DNA from: a bacterium
GTDB lineage: Bacteria; Eisenbacteria; RBG-16-71-46; CAIMUX01
DNA length: 64,000 nt
Reading direction: 5' to 3'
NCBI GenBank assembly: GCA_030431975.1
Contig: JAUIHP010000012.1
Location: 1-64,000, forward strand
In this document: piece after piece, positions 54,199-63,285 of the stretch
How positions within the stretch are numbered: the stretch's first letter is position 1
Layout: every line of letters starts with the position of its first letter
Position numbers and translations under genes: made by a program
Notes under the pieces: model-generated
The model's input: only the letters and a program-made list of their open reading frames with translations
Told to the model about the DNA's origin: nothing
The model's database searches: none

Positions 54199-54468
54199 CG
54201 TGCCTCCACGAGTGGGTTTCCGTCCGGGCGCGTGCCACCACGCCGAACGGGTGAAGTGTTCGAACGCCCCTGAATCCTAGGCCCATGGTAGCACGAACCG
54301 TCCCTCCCGGCTCGGAACGAGCGATTCGGCCCCGGCGCCCCTCGAATCGAACGGATGGAAGAAGGGCCCGGCCGTTGGTAGGTTCTCCCCCACTTCCGGG
54401 CAGATCTCGGGAAACGAGTCGGGATCCATGGCCGGGACGCCGATAAGGTCTCGCAGGGAGAGGTATCC

Positions 54469-55596
54469 GTGGCGCGAAAGAACAAGTCGACAGGCACTGA
54501 GTCAGCAAACCCTCAGACGCCCAGGAGCGCCCCAAAGACGAAGGGCCAAAGCTCGGCGCCCGCCCCATCCCAGGATGGCGCGGCCACGAACGACGCTCCA
54601 GTTGCAGCCGCGCCCAAGGCCGCGAAGAGCCGATCCCGTTCCCGCAAGACGACCCATCCCCTCTCTCTCTTCGCCGGATCCTCCAACCCGGCTCTCGCGA
54701 AGGCGGTCGCCAAAGCCTTGCGGATCCCGCTCGGTCGCTGTACGACGACCAACCTCCCGGACACCGAGACGCACGTCATCGTCGAGGACGCCGTCCGCGG
54801 CGACGACGTCTACATCATCCAGTCCTGCTCGGCTCCGGTGAACGACCACCTCATGGAACTGATTCTCTACGTCGACGCGTTTCGTCGCGCCTCGGCTCAC
54901 AGCATCACGGTGGTCGTCCCCTACTTTCCCTATGCACGGCAGGAGCGCATGGCCCGTGGGCGGGAGGCCATCAGCGCGAAGGTCGTCGCGACCATGTTCG
55001 AGTCCCTGGGAGTCGATCGCGTCATCTTCGTCGACATCCACGCCCCCGCGATCCAGGGGTTCTTCAACATTCCCGTCGACCCACTGACGGCAATTCCGGT
55101 TCTTTCCGCGCCCTTTCTCGAGCGGAAGAAGCTGCTGAAGAAAGCTGTGCTCATTGCGCCCGACGAGGGACGGGTCAAGCTCGCCGGAAAGTACGCTCGA
55201 CGCCTCGGTGTGCCCCTCGGTCTCATGCACAAGCGTCGCCTCGGCTTCAAGGAGACGAAAGCGACCCACGTTGTCGGAGAGATCGAGGGCCGGATCCCGA
55301 TCGTCATCGACGACATCATCGCGAGCGGCAGCGTTCTCAATCAGTTGGACGCCCTGATCGCAGCCGGAGCGAAGCCGCAGATCCACCTGGCCATCACGCA
55401 CGGAATCCTGACTCCCTCGGCGCTGAAACGGCTGGACCGGCCGGAGATCAGCGAGCTGCTGATCACGGACACCGTTCCCCTGCCCGCGGACCGAAGCCAT
55501 CCCAAGATCAAGGTCTGCTCGATCGCCGGCCTGCTCGCGGACGCCATTCAGCGAGTTCATCGCGGGGCTTCCATCGGGGATCTGCTCGAGCGGTAG
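54469..55596 (+). CDS. prs: Ribose-phosphate pyrophosphokinase (PRPP synthetase) with disordered N-terminal extension
   Basis: 375 aa; GTG start with GGGAGAGG nine bases upstream. The first ~65 residues are Lys/Ser/Pro/Ala-rich and not part of the enzyme. The core has the family landmarks F-A-G-S-S-N-P, N-x-P-D-x-E-T, V-Y-I-I-Q-S-C-S-A-P-V-N-D-H-L-M-E-L, P-Y-F-P-Y-A-R-Q-E-R, D-I-H-A-P-A-I-Q-G-F-F and the PRPP loop V-I-D-D-I-I-A-S-G-S. It makes PRPP from ribose 5-phosphate and ATP for nucleotide, His and Trp synthesis. The PRPP loop deviates slightly from the usual D-D-x-x-x-T-G-x-T, so a class variant is possible. Confidence 0.9.
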   Translation: MARKNKSTGTESANPQTPRSAPKTKGQSSAPAPSQDGAATNDAPVAAAPKAAKSRSRSRKTTHPLSLFAGSSNPALAKAVAKALRIPLGRCTTTNLPDTETHVIVEDAVRGDDVYIIQSCSAPVNDHLMELILYVDAFRRASAHSITVVVPYFPYARQERMARGREAISAKVVATMFESLGVDRVIFVDIHAPAIQGFFNIPVDPLTAIPVLSAPFLERKKLLKKAVLIAPDEGRVKLAGKYARRLGVPLGLMHKRRLGFKETKATHVVGEIEGRIPIVIDDIIASGSVLNQLDALIAAGAKPQIHLAITHGILTPSALKRLDRPEISELLITDTVPLPADRSHPKIKVCSIAGLLADAIQRVHRGASIGDLLER

Positions 55597-55669
55597 CCCA
55601 ACGTCGCCGTGACGCAGTCCGGCACGAATCTCGCAGATCCTCCTTCGTCTACGACGAAAGGAGGACGCT

Positions 55670-56890
55670 TTGCATCTCATCCGAACGAAGGCACCCCGGA
55701 GGCTCCCGATTGCGAGGAGTTTCCGCAGCACAGTGACTCTACGCCTCGCGTGGACTCTAAGCTTCGCATGGACTCTCCTCTTCGGGTCGATGGCCCTTCC
55801 CGGAATTTGGGGATGTGCGCAGGAAACCACCGCCCCTGAAGAAAACGACGTACGGGCAGGGTTGCTCTTCCCTGCTGCGGGAGATACCGCCGAAGGAAGG
55901 GTCGAGGCGGCGGCCTGGGCCGACCTTGGAGAGTCGGTCCTTCAGGTCGAGCTTGTGGCCGACGGAGAGACGGTCAAGACGCTGAAGAACCCGCCGTGGT
56001 CTTTCGCGTGGGAACCTTCGGTCGCGGAGCCGCGCATCATCGAACTCCAGGCCCGAGCCCGCGGAGAGAATCGGGAAGCCACATCGGCGGCAATGCCCAT
56101 CTGGTTCCAGCCCGCCTCGCCGCCCACCGTCGTCATCGAGATCCCCTCGATCACACGAACCGTGTTCGCGGATGACGAGGTCTTCCTGGACGCGAAAGCC
56201 TGCGATCCCGAAGACGGAGAGATCGATCCCAAGACTCTTCGCTGGAGTTCTTCGTCGGGACGAACCGCCGTCGGGCCGCGCTTTCCTTCGTCTGTCCTGG
56301 AGGACGGCTGGCACGAGGTGACAGCCTGGGCCGTCGACTCCAACGGGAACCCGGCATCCCACTTGCAACGAATCCGGGTCGTTCGAGAGCAGGACCTTTC
56401 GGATCCCGTCGGCGTTGCGCGGAACTTCGTGTACGCCCTGAACGCACTTGACGACCAACGCCTGGCCTCGCTCCTGCACGTCGACTTCGAGGTCGTGCCC
56501 TGCGAGAGGAATGAGGCAGAGCCGAACGTCGCCCGCGAAGAGCTGTTGGGGATCTGCCGCAAGGTCGCCAAGTCGCCGAATCTCGACGATCTCCGCTGGG
56601 ACGGGCGGCTCACCGCTGCCGGCGATCCGTCCTCGGATTGGGCCCTCGTCGATTTGTCCGGTTTCGGAATCGAGAAGACGATCCGCCTCGCACCCGAAGG
56701 CTCCGATTCGGCCTGCGCGGTCCCCGCAGAGCGAGCGTCCGCGTTTCGGATCGGAGGCATGGCCGCGAGAATCCTCTTGAGGCGACAGACGTCATCCCAT
56801 TGGCAGGTATGGAGGTTGCAAGAGCTGGACCACGGAACCGGATCGCAGTTGATCCGGGTTCTGCGCGAGCAATTGATAGCGGAAGGTTGA
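55670..56890 (+). CDS. Putative lipoprotein with Ig-like domains
   Basis: 406 aa; TTG start preceded by AAAGGAGG. Signal region L-A-W-T-L-S-F-A-W-T-L-L-F-G ... G-I-W-G-C is lipobox-like. Residues ~60-150 and ~150-245 look like two Ig-like domains (V-E-L-V-A-D-G-E, D-P-E-D-G-x-I-D, L-E-D-G-W-H-E-V-T-A-W-A-V-D-S-N-G). The C-terminal ~150 residues (P-V-G-V-A-R-N-F-V-Y-A-L-N-A-L-D ...) resemble an NTF2-like fold. Function unknown. It lies 73 bp after the PRPP synthetase gene. Confidence 0.7.
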   Translation: MHLIRTKAPRRLPIARSFRSTVTLRLAWTLSFAWTLLFGSMALPGIWGCAQETTAPEENDVRAGLLFPAAGDTAEGRVEAAAWADLGESVLQVELVADGETVKTLKNPPWSFAWEPSVAEPRIIELQARARGENREATSAAMPIWFQPASPPTVVIEIPSITRTVFADDEVFLDAKACDPEDGEIDPKTLRWSSSSGRTAVGPRFPSSVLEDGWHEVTAWAVDSNGNPASHLQRIRVVREQDLSDPVGVARNFVYALNALDDQRLASLLHVDFEVVPCERNEAEPNVAREELLGICRKVAKSPNLDDLRWDGRLTAAGDPSSDWALVDLSGFGIEKTIRLAPEGSDSACAVPAERASAFRIGGMAARILLRRQTSSHWQVWRLQELDHGTGSQLIRVLREQLIAEG

Positions 56891-56993
56891 CCCAGCCCTC
56901 CCCGGTCGGAGACTCTTATCGTTCTGTGTCGAACGGAACCCGATCCACGGGCCGCATCGGCACATCGTCTGGGACTTCGCTCGAGGGGGACTC

Positions 56994-57752
56994 ATGCTTC
57001 GGAACACCCTGGACCTTGCCGCCGCCATTCGCGTCCACTGCACACCAAAGGTCACGCTGGCTGCGATGACCGGGCTCTTCCTTTTCACCACAAGCCCGGC
57101 AATCGGCCAGTCTGTTTGTGAGACGGCGGATTCGGCTGTCGAGTCGGCCAAGGCCATGCAGCGGATGGGGCTCGCAATGGAGATCCTTTCCGCGCGCTGC
57201 CAGCCCATGCCGAAGTTCATGAACAAGGTCATGAACGAATCGCTCTGGCCGGATGGATCCGCGGTGCGGGGCGACCAACGGATCGAGCTCGTTGCGCAGG
57301 CCATCGCGTCCGGATACGACGAGCCCGCCCAATTGGTCGTCGAAGTGTTGGAAAGTGGCAAGTGGCCGGATGATCGCGCCATCGATACCCACTCCGGCGC
57401 GCAACTCGTGGAAGCCCTCGCCCCCGTGCTGGACGAGTACCGAACCGGATTGCTCATGGACATCTACGAACAGATCCCATCCCCCACCGTTCGCACCGCT
57501 GTGATCAGCGCACTCGCCAACGGAGTGGGTGACTCCGCACTCCTTCCGGTCGTCGACGCCTACTGGGCCAGCTCGGACAACAATTTGAAGGTATTGGCGG
57601 CGGAAACGCTGGCGGGACTGAATACGACGGCTGCAGACGAGCTCGTGCGCATGGCCGGGTCCGTGCCCAAGGGCCCGGCGCTGGAATGGGTGATTCGACT
57701 AGGATCCGACTTCGGTGTGGGAAAAGCTGTGGAGATCGCCAAGGCCCGCTAG
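56994..57752 (+). CDS. Secreted HEAT-repeat-like protein of unknown function
   Basis: 252 aa; ATG preceded by GAGGGGGA. Signal peptide L-A-A-M-T-G-L-F-L-F-T-T ... A-I-G-Q. The mature protein is all-helical with paired amphipathic helices (I-E-L-V-A-Q-A-I-A-S, A-Q-L-V-E-A-L-A-P-V, V-R-T-A-V-I-S-A-L-A-N, L-K-V-L-A-A-E-T-L-A-G-L) typical of HEAT/ARM-type repeats. A periplasmic scaffold is likely; no partner is evident. Confidence 0.65.
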   Translation: MLRNTLDLAAAIRVHCTPKVTLAAMTGLFLFTTSPAIGQSVCETADSAVESAKAMQRMGLAMEILSARCQPMPKFMNKVMNESLWPDGSAVRGDQRIELVAQAIASGYDEPAQLVVEVLESGKWPDDRAIDTHSGAQLVEALAPVLDEYRTGLLMDIYEQIPSPTVRTAVISALANGVGDSALLPVVDAYWASSDNNLKVLAAETLAGLNTTAADELVRMAGSVPKGPALEWVIRLGSDFGVGKAVEIAKAR

Positions 57753-57900
57753 CGGTTTCGGGGCGGCTCGGCCTTGCGGTGAGCAGATGGTGATGCTGCG
57801 CTTCGGCGGAGCACTCCTCAAAGCTTGGGGGCTAACTCCGCGAGCGGATGTACCGCGTCCCCCGTCCCTTCCCCCGTCTCTCCAGATGTCCCGACTCGTC

Positions 57901-57959
57901 GTAGCCAATTGGAGCCAATTTGTGTGATTAATTGGCTCTAATTGGCTACAGAATTGGCT
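57901..57959. repeat. AT-rich palindrome built from AGCCAATT units
   Basis: Two direct AGCCAATT units, a 9-base spacer TGTGTGATT, then AATTGGCT three times. The first two pairs give 20-base arms (57901-57920 and 57930-57949) with one mismatch that becomes a G-U pair in one RNA sense. It lies between convergent genes and is strikingly AT-rich for this genome. Terminator, protein-binding site or mobile palindrome are all possible. Confidence 0.8.
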
Positions 57960-57975
57960 CTCCGGAATCCGCGCC

Positions 57976-60900
57976 CTAGATCTCCGCGCCCTGCTCGATC
58001 GCTATACCCTCGGGTTCCCGCGCCAGCGCTCCAAAGATCAGCCAGAGCACGGGGAGCCCCAAGACCCCCATCGCGATCCACCCCTGCAGTTGGAAGTAGA
58101 GTCCGTCGGATCCCAGGAAGGGCATCAGCTCTTCCACGCTGAGCGCGAAGAAGACGGCAAGCGCGTAGGCAAGACGATTTCTGCCGGCGATGAATCGGGC
58201 GAAGACGACGAAGGCCGTACTCCAAACGACGACCATCCCCAATCCGACGGCCCAGGCCATTGGTCCATGAACCACCGGCGGCATGAGCAGGAGCCCGAGA
58301 GCCAGCAGCGGCCGAATCCACTTGTGGGTCCGTGACATCTGCACGATGCGGACGAGCGCCGCCACCGCCGCGACCTCGAGAATCCACTGCCCGACGACGC
58401 TCGATACGATTTGGAACCAGGGCTGGAGCGAAGAGACCTGCATCTCACCGACCGGTGGACGAAACGTTCCGGACGCCCAACTTGCCATCCATCCGGTGAT
58501 CCACGACGCGGTCAGCCACATCACCGTTCCGAAGACACCTGCGATCAGAGCATCCGGAACGGCGGCCCGGCGGAACGAGAGGTGACGCAGTCCCCAGACG
58601 TCGGGGAAGAACGTTCCGATGGCGCCGATGCAGACGACCTGCACCAGACCGAAGAAGGCCACACTCATTCCCGCGAGCGCGGCCATGAACAACAGGTACT
58701 GCGACCAGGGCGTCGACGTGGGGTAGGCGGCCAACGTCTCCGGCCATTGGTTGATCCGACCGAGAACGAGAATGAGAACGAACGGAATGGCGAAGAGAAG
58801 CACCCGCTTCCACGCCGTGGCCCCGCGGCGGTGTCCGTCCAACAAGAGGAAGATGGCTAATCCGAGGAGCAGTCCACCGACAAAGGTCAACCCGATCCGG
58901 CGCAGGACGGACGCCAGTCCCTGTTTCTTGCGATCCCGTTCCCATTCCTCGGGAACGCGCAACGTCGTCCGGTAGGCGCCCACTTCGTCGCCCTGAATTC
59001 CGATCTCGACCCGGTGCCGGGCGTCTCCGAGATTGCGTGCATCGCCCTCGACGGCCTCCCACGTGAAGCTGTGGTCGCGACGTTGCGGAAGCTTTTCCGT
59101 CGAGCGGTCACGGAGTTCCAGCGTCGAGAGTTCGTGTCCGCGGGCGACGAGGAAACTTTGGGCGCGAAGGCGGGCCGCATTCGAGTCGAGGTTGCTGCCG
59201 GCGGCGTCTTCTCCGAGTTCGCGACGAAGCGCCAGCAGGTGGCCGTCCGCCCCGTCGACTTCGACGATGTACTCCGTCGGCTCCTGGGGTTTGAAGTAGC
59301 GAACCACCCAGCGGAAGTCTGCCGAGTAGCGCTCGACCGCGTCCTTCATCCCGGCGCGGCCGGCCGTCTCATCCACGTACTCCAACGAACGGCGGCTTCC
59401 ACCGGAGCGGCCGACGATGGAGGTACTGAACTCCGCGGGGTCGGCTCCTAGTCGAGCCACCGCTCCGTCGGCGAAGCTGCGGGCCTCCTCGGACGAAATG
59501 GACCGGGCTTCAGGTCGGTCGAGACTCGTCGACGGAGCCAGCAGAACGATCAACCCCAAAACCAGGGACAGCCCGAGCACGACCGCGCGTCGCCGGGAAG
59601 GCCAGGCCGCCGGTGCGACGAGAAGCATTTCCGGCTCGGGCTTGGATTCCTGCGGAATCGGTCCCGGCTCGGCTTCGTTCAGAAGCGGCTCCACGTCCTC
59701 GAACCGGCCTCGTCGCAGATAGGCGACGATGGAATAGGCCAGCGGCAACAGCAGCACGCCGCAAGCGAACGCCGCCGAAGCAACGTAGTAGGTCTGCCCG
59801 GACCGGAAGAGCAACAGCGACGAAAGCAGCGCATCGATGACGAAGTGAAAGACGAGGGGGGCCAGGATCCCGACCCGCAGCATGACGATGCCGAGGATGA
59901 TTCCGACGAACCCGACCTCCAATCCTCGGATGAAGAACGGCTCGTTCGGATACTCGGCGTGGGCGAATCCCCAAATGATGGCGGGCACCAGAACGGCAAT
60001 CCAGGTGCGGCGCGTGTACTTCTGCAGCAGCGGAATCGAAAACATCCGGGAGAGAAACTCTTCGGTCACGGCCGGCTGGAAACCGACGACGAGCAGGAAA
60101 GCCCAGGGCATGGCGGTGCCGAGAAGTTCGGTGTAGGGAATGTCCGCCGGAGCCCAGGCTCCGAAGCGACCCGCGACGAGGTAGAAGACCTCCTGGAAGA
60201 CGAAGAAGAGCGCGGCGAGCGTGAAGCCGTAGACCGTCGACATGAGAAAACGTCGTGTGCGCAGGCCCTTGGGGGTGAAAAGCGACGACAAAGAGACCTT
60301 ATCCTTGTAGCGCTCGCGGTAGAGCGTCTCGCCGCTCGCTGTCAGGAGCGTGATGACCAGACCGATCGCGGCCGCGCTGAGCAGAATCTCGATCCCGGCG
60401 TCGAGTGCCCACGCCGTCAGAGACTGTGTCGTGTCGAACTCGAAGAAGAACAGCGGAAGCCGATTGAGTTGCCCGAGGATGGCCAGGACGGTGGCCACCG
60501 ATCCGAACATCAGGGCGAGCTTCCAGCGGAGATCCCGCGTTCCGATTCGGCGAAACAAAATGATGACCGCGGCCAAACCGGTCAGCACCCAAAGAGCCCC
60601 CGCCACCACAGCCGTCGTGCTGTTCTTGGAACGGAGCGCCTTGTAGTCGCGCTCCCAGGCTTCCGGCACGTGGACGTACTGGTCATAGGCTCCCGGACGG
60701 TCGCCCTGGATCCGGATCTCGTGCCGGTACTCGCCCGCCCCCACGTCGACCGCAGGGTCCGTCCAGACGAAGGTGTAGTCCCGTCGTTCCGGCCGCTCCT
60801 GGGTATCGACCTCCAGAAACGACAAGGTACCGAGCCGCAGCCCGAGTTGACCCGAAGCAAAGGACTCCGCCATCCGGCGCGCCTCCACCTCCTCCAGCCG

Positions 60901-61362
60901 AGCCCCGGGCGCCGCTTCCTCGATCAGGTGTTCGAAGGCGACGACCTCGCCGGAAGTCGAGACCTCGACCCGGTACTCTTCCTTCTGTTGAGGTTGGAAC
61001 CAGCGGTGTCCCCACCGCCACATCCGCACGTCGCCGCTAGTCAGACGGTTGTACTCGTCCAATCCCAACGTCTTTTCCAGAAAGACCTTGGAGTTGTTGT
61101 CGAATGTAAAGCGCGAAGCCGATTTGAAGTCGTCGACGGAGTAGCCGAGCTTCTCGAGGAAGGCTTCCGCCGTGACCTTGGACGTCTCGCGATCGACATT
61201 GAACTCGATCGCGGCTTCCGGATTGACCTTGGGGTAGAGCTGAACGCCCACGACGAGCAGGACGACGGTGAGAGCGGCACAGGCCAGCAGGGCCCAGCGA
61301 TCGCGCGGCCGAAGCCGAAGTTCGGATCGGTCCGCTGCCGACATGTCGCGCGACTCAGCCAA
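57976..61362 (-). CDS. Large CPBP (CAAX/Abi-type) intramembrane protease with internal duplication
   Basis: 1128 aa. One N-terminal transmembrane helix, a periplasmic region of two PepSY-like units (~30-215), then a multi-helix membrane domain containing the CPBP triad: E434-E435-x-x-x-R (E-E-F-L-S-R), F-A-H468, and H-F-V-I-D-A. After ~545 a second copy begins: another transmembrane helix, PepSY-like region (V-R-Y-F-K-P-Q-E-P-T-E-Y matches W-F-Q-P-Q-Q-K-E-E-Y) and a second membrane domain that lacks the glutamate motif. It is therefore a tandem duplication in which only the first half keeps the protease site. It overlaps gmhA by 8 bases. Confidence 0.8.
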   Translation of the reverse strand: MAESRDMSAADRSELRLRPRDRWALLACAALTVVLLVVGVQLYPKVNPEAAIEFNVDRETSKVTAEAFLEKLGYSVDDFKSASRFTFDNNSKVFLEKTLGLDEYNRLTSGDVRMWRWGHRWFQPQQKEEYRVEVSTSGEVVAFEHLIEEAAPGARLEEVEARRMAESFASGQLGLRLGTLSFLEVDTQERPERRDYTFVWTDPAVDVGAGEYRHEIRIQGDRPGAYDQYVHVPEAWERDYKALRSKNSTTAVVAGALWVLTGLAAVIILFRRIGTRDLRWKLALMFGSVATVLAILGQLNRLPLFFFEFDTTQSLTAWALDAGIEILLSAAAIGLVITLLTASGETLYRERYKDKVSLSSLFTPKGLRTRRFLMSTVYGFTLAALFFVFQEVFYLVAGRFGAWAPADIPYTELLGTAMPWAFLLVVGFQPAVTEEFLSRMFSIPLLQKYTRRTWIAVLVPAIIWGFAHAEYPNEPFFIRGLEVGFVGIILGIVMLRVGILAPLVFHFVIDALLSSLLLFRSGQTYYVASAAFACGVLLLPLAYSIVAYLRRGRFEDVEPLLNEAEPGPIPQESKPEPEMLLVAPAAWPSRRRAVVLGLSLVLGLIVLLAPSTSLDRPEARSISSEEARSFADGAVARLGADPAEFSTSIVGRSGGSRRSLEYVDETAGRAGMKDAVERYSADFRWVVRYFKPQEPTEYIVEVDGADGHLLALRRELGEDAAGSNLDSNAARLRAQSFLVARGHELSTLELRDRSTEKLPQRRDHSFTWEAVEGDARNLGDARHRVEIGIQGDEVGAYRTTLRVPEEWERDRKKQGLASVLRRIGLTFVGGLLLGLAIFLLLDGHRRGATAWKRVLLFAIPFVLILVLGRINQWPETLAAYPTSTPWSQYLLFMAALAGMSVAFFGLVQVVCIGAIGTFFPDVWGLRHLSFRRAAVPDALIAGVFGTVMWLTASWITGWMASWASGTFRPPVGEMQVSSLQPWFQIVSSVVGQWILEVAAVAALVRIVQMSRTHKWIRPLLALGLLLMPPVVHGPMAWAVGLGMVVVWSTAFVVFARFIAGRNRLAYALAVFFALSVEELMPFLGSDGLYFQLQGWIAMGVLGLPVLWLIFGALAREPEGIAIEQGAEI

Positions 61363-61927
61363 AGAGCTCCCTCTCCGCGAACTCGCAGATCACGTGGCCG
61401 GCGAAGATGTGCCCTTCCTGGATGCGGGGCGTGACCTCGGAGTCGATGCCCAGCCAGTGGTCGGAAAGTTCTTTGACGGCCCCACCCTTACGACCTGTGA
61501 ACCCGACCGTGATGAGGTCCATTCGCCGGGCAACTTCGAGCGCCCGAACCACGTTTTCGGATGAACCACTCGTGGAGATTCCGACGGCCACATCCCCCGC
61601 CTGGCCGATCCCCTCGAGCTGCCGACTGAAGATGTCCGCGTAGGAGTAGTCGTTGGCGATCGCGGTCAGCGAGGATGTGTTCACCGTCAGGGACAGCGCC
61701 GGCACCGGCTTCCGGTCCAGGTAGAACCGCCCGGCCAGCTCGCAAACGATGTGCTGGGCGTCGGCGGCGGATCCCCCGTTTCCGAAGAAGATGATCTTGT
61801 TCCCTCGCCGGATGACTTCCGCCCACAGAAGCGCCTGCGCCTGCAGGAACTCGGCCTGCGCGGCCATCGAACGTTTGACCTCGAGGGCCTCGTCGACCCG
61901 CTGCTGGATTTCCTGAATCTCGATCAT
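61355..61927 (-). CDS. gmhA: Sedoheptulose-7-phosphate (phosphoheptose) isomerase
   Basis: 190 aa, single SIS domain of normal GmhA length. Conserved I-I-F-F-G-N-G-G-S-A-A-D-A-Q-H-I, G-R-F, S-L-T-V-N-T-S-S-L-T-A-I-A-N-D-Y, G-I-S-T-S-G-S-S-E-N-V and the C-terminal E-G-H-I-F-A-G-H-V-I-C-E motif. It converts sedoheptulose 7-phosphate to D-glycero-D-manno-heptose 7-phosphate in the cytoplasm, the first step to ADP- or GDP-heptose for LPS core or S-layer glycans. The kinase of the same pathway lies two genes upstream. GGAGG precedes the ATG. Confidence 0.93.
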   Translation of the reverse strand: MIEIQEIQQRVDEALEVKRSMAAQAEFLQAQALLWAEVIRRGNKIIFFGNGGSAADAQHIVCELAGRFYLDRKPVPALSLTVNTSSLTAIANDYSYADIFSRQLEGIGQAGDVAVGISTSGSSENVVRALEVARRMDLITVGFTGRKGGAVKELSDHWLGIDSEVTPRIQEGHIFAGHVICEFAERELFG

Positions 61928-62025
61928 GTTTTCTGGGTCACCTCCGGGGAGACTCTAATGGAGAGCCGCCCCTGATGTCGGCTTCTACGGGAATTCGTCC
62001 TGGGTGTTTCCGAGGAGACCGCCGA

Positions 62026-63285
62026 CTAGTTGTTACCGCGGATCTGCCTCACCACCGCATCCGCCAACCGGTCCCAGGAGTACTTCCGCTTCTCCTCTCG
62101 AATCCGCGGAATGAACCCCGGCTCGAGATCCTCATCGTAGAAGCGGGAGACGGCCCGGACCAGGGAGTCGGGATCTTCGGGCGGAACGATGAGGCCGGTT
62201 TCCCCGTCGAGAACGATCTCGGCCAGCCCGCCGACGTCGCTGCAGATGACCGGCCGCTCGAGCTGATAGGCGATGGGGACGATTCCGCTTTGGGTCGCGG
62301 ACCGGTACGGAAGCACGATGGTGTCCGCCGCCGAGAAGTAGAGGCCGACCCGTTCGTCGGGCACATATCCGTCTTCCAGAACCACCTTGTCGTTCAACCC
62401 CAACCGTTGGATCTGCTCGACCGTGCGGTCTTTGCCCGAGTAGAACTCCCCCACCACCCAAAGTCGGGCTCCGGTCTGCTCCGAAATGCGCGGCATGGCG
62501 TCGAGCAGGACATCCAGCCCCTTGTAGTCGCGAACGAATCCGAAGAAGAGAAGCATCCGTTCCTTCGGGTCAATGCCGAGCCGGGCGCGCGCCTCGTCCT
62601 TGGGGACGGGGTCGCCGAAGGAGTTGTAGACCGGATGAAGGACGAGCTCGCAGGAGGCATCGGGGCGGTGACGCATGAGGTCGTCACGGACGGACGCGGA
62701 CATGGCGACGTAGGCATCTACGGCGCCGGTGAAGTACCGGGTCAGGGCCAGATCAAAGGGACGGCGCTCGTGCGGGATGAGATTGTCGAGGATGGCGACG
62801 ACCCGCGGTCCCGCTCCCCCGCGACCTTTGGTCAGGCTCTTCACCCTGCGGGCAATCGTGCCGAATGCGGGCGCAAAGAACGGCATCCAGTACTTGAAGA
62901 TCAGTCCATCCAGAGGCCGCTCGAGGGAACTGAGATGACGCGCCGTCTTCTCCCACGTCCACGGCCCGACCGAATCGACCATGGCCTTTGCGTCGTAACG
63001 CACAGGGTCGTCACTGGTGTCGTACTGCGTCTTTCCGGGGAAGAAGATCGACGGGTACTGCCGCGTGAACGAGACGAGATGGACGTCGTGCTCCTTGGCC
63101 AGCTCCCGCGACAGAAGTGCGTTGTACTGCGCAAGCCCCCCGCGCATGGGATGAGCGGTTCCGACGAAGCCGATGTTGAGATCATGGGCAGCGGTCCGGT
63201 CGAGGACCGGACTCGCATCCGGACTCGCATCCGGATTCCCATTCGGGCTCACGTTCGGGTTCGACTTCGAGGTGGAGTCGGTCAA
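62026..63285 (-). CDS. Glycosyltransferase family 4 protein
   Basis: 419 aa, GT-B fold. N-terminal domain G-F-V-G-T-A-H-P-M-R-G-G-L-A-Q-Y; C-terminal domain L-L-F-F-G-F-V-R-D-Y-K-G-L-D, D-E-R-V-G-L-Y-F-S-A-A-D, and the nucleotide-sugar motif S-G-I-V-P-I-A-Y ... P-V-I-C-S-D-V-G-G-L-A-E. The TTG start overlaps the stop of the kinase gene by 4 bases (TTGA), and the first ~25 residues are an Asn/Pro/Ser/Asp repeat (12-bp DNA units). Within a heptose operon it probably adds sugar to LPS core or exopolysaccharide. Confidence 0.85.
   Translation of the reverse strand: MTDSTSKSNPNVSPNGNPDASPDASPVLDRTAAHDLNIGFVGTAHPMRGGLAQYNALLSRELAKEHDVHLVSFTRQYPSIFFPGKTQYDTSDDPVRYDAKAMVDSVGPWTWEKTARHLSSLERPLDGLIFKYWMPFFAPAFGTIARRVKSLTKGRGGAGPRVVAILDNLIPHERRPFDLALTRYFTGAVDAYVAMSASVRDDLMRHRPDASCELVLHPVYNSFGDPVPKDEARARLGIDPKERMLLFFGFVRDYKGLDVLLDAMPRISEQTGARLWVVGEFYSGKDRTVEQIQRLGLNDKVVLEDGYVPDERVGLYFSAADTIVLPYRSATQSGIVPIAYQLERPVICSDVGGLAEIVLDGETGLIVPPEDPDSLVRAVSRFYDEDLEPGFIPRIREEKRKYSWDRLADAVVRQIRGNN

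Noticed and set aside
59845-61434. Plus-strand frame of 529 codons
   Set aside because: Antisense to the CPBP protease; highly charged translation with no domain.
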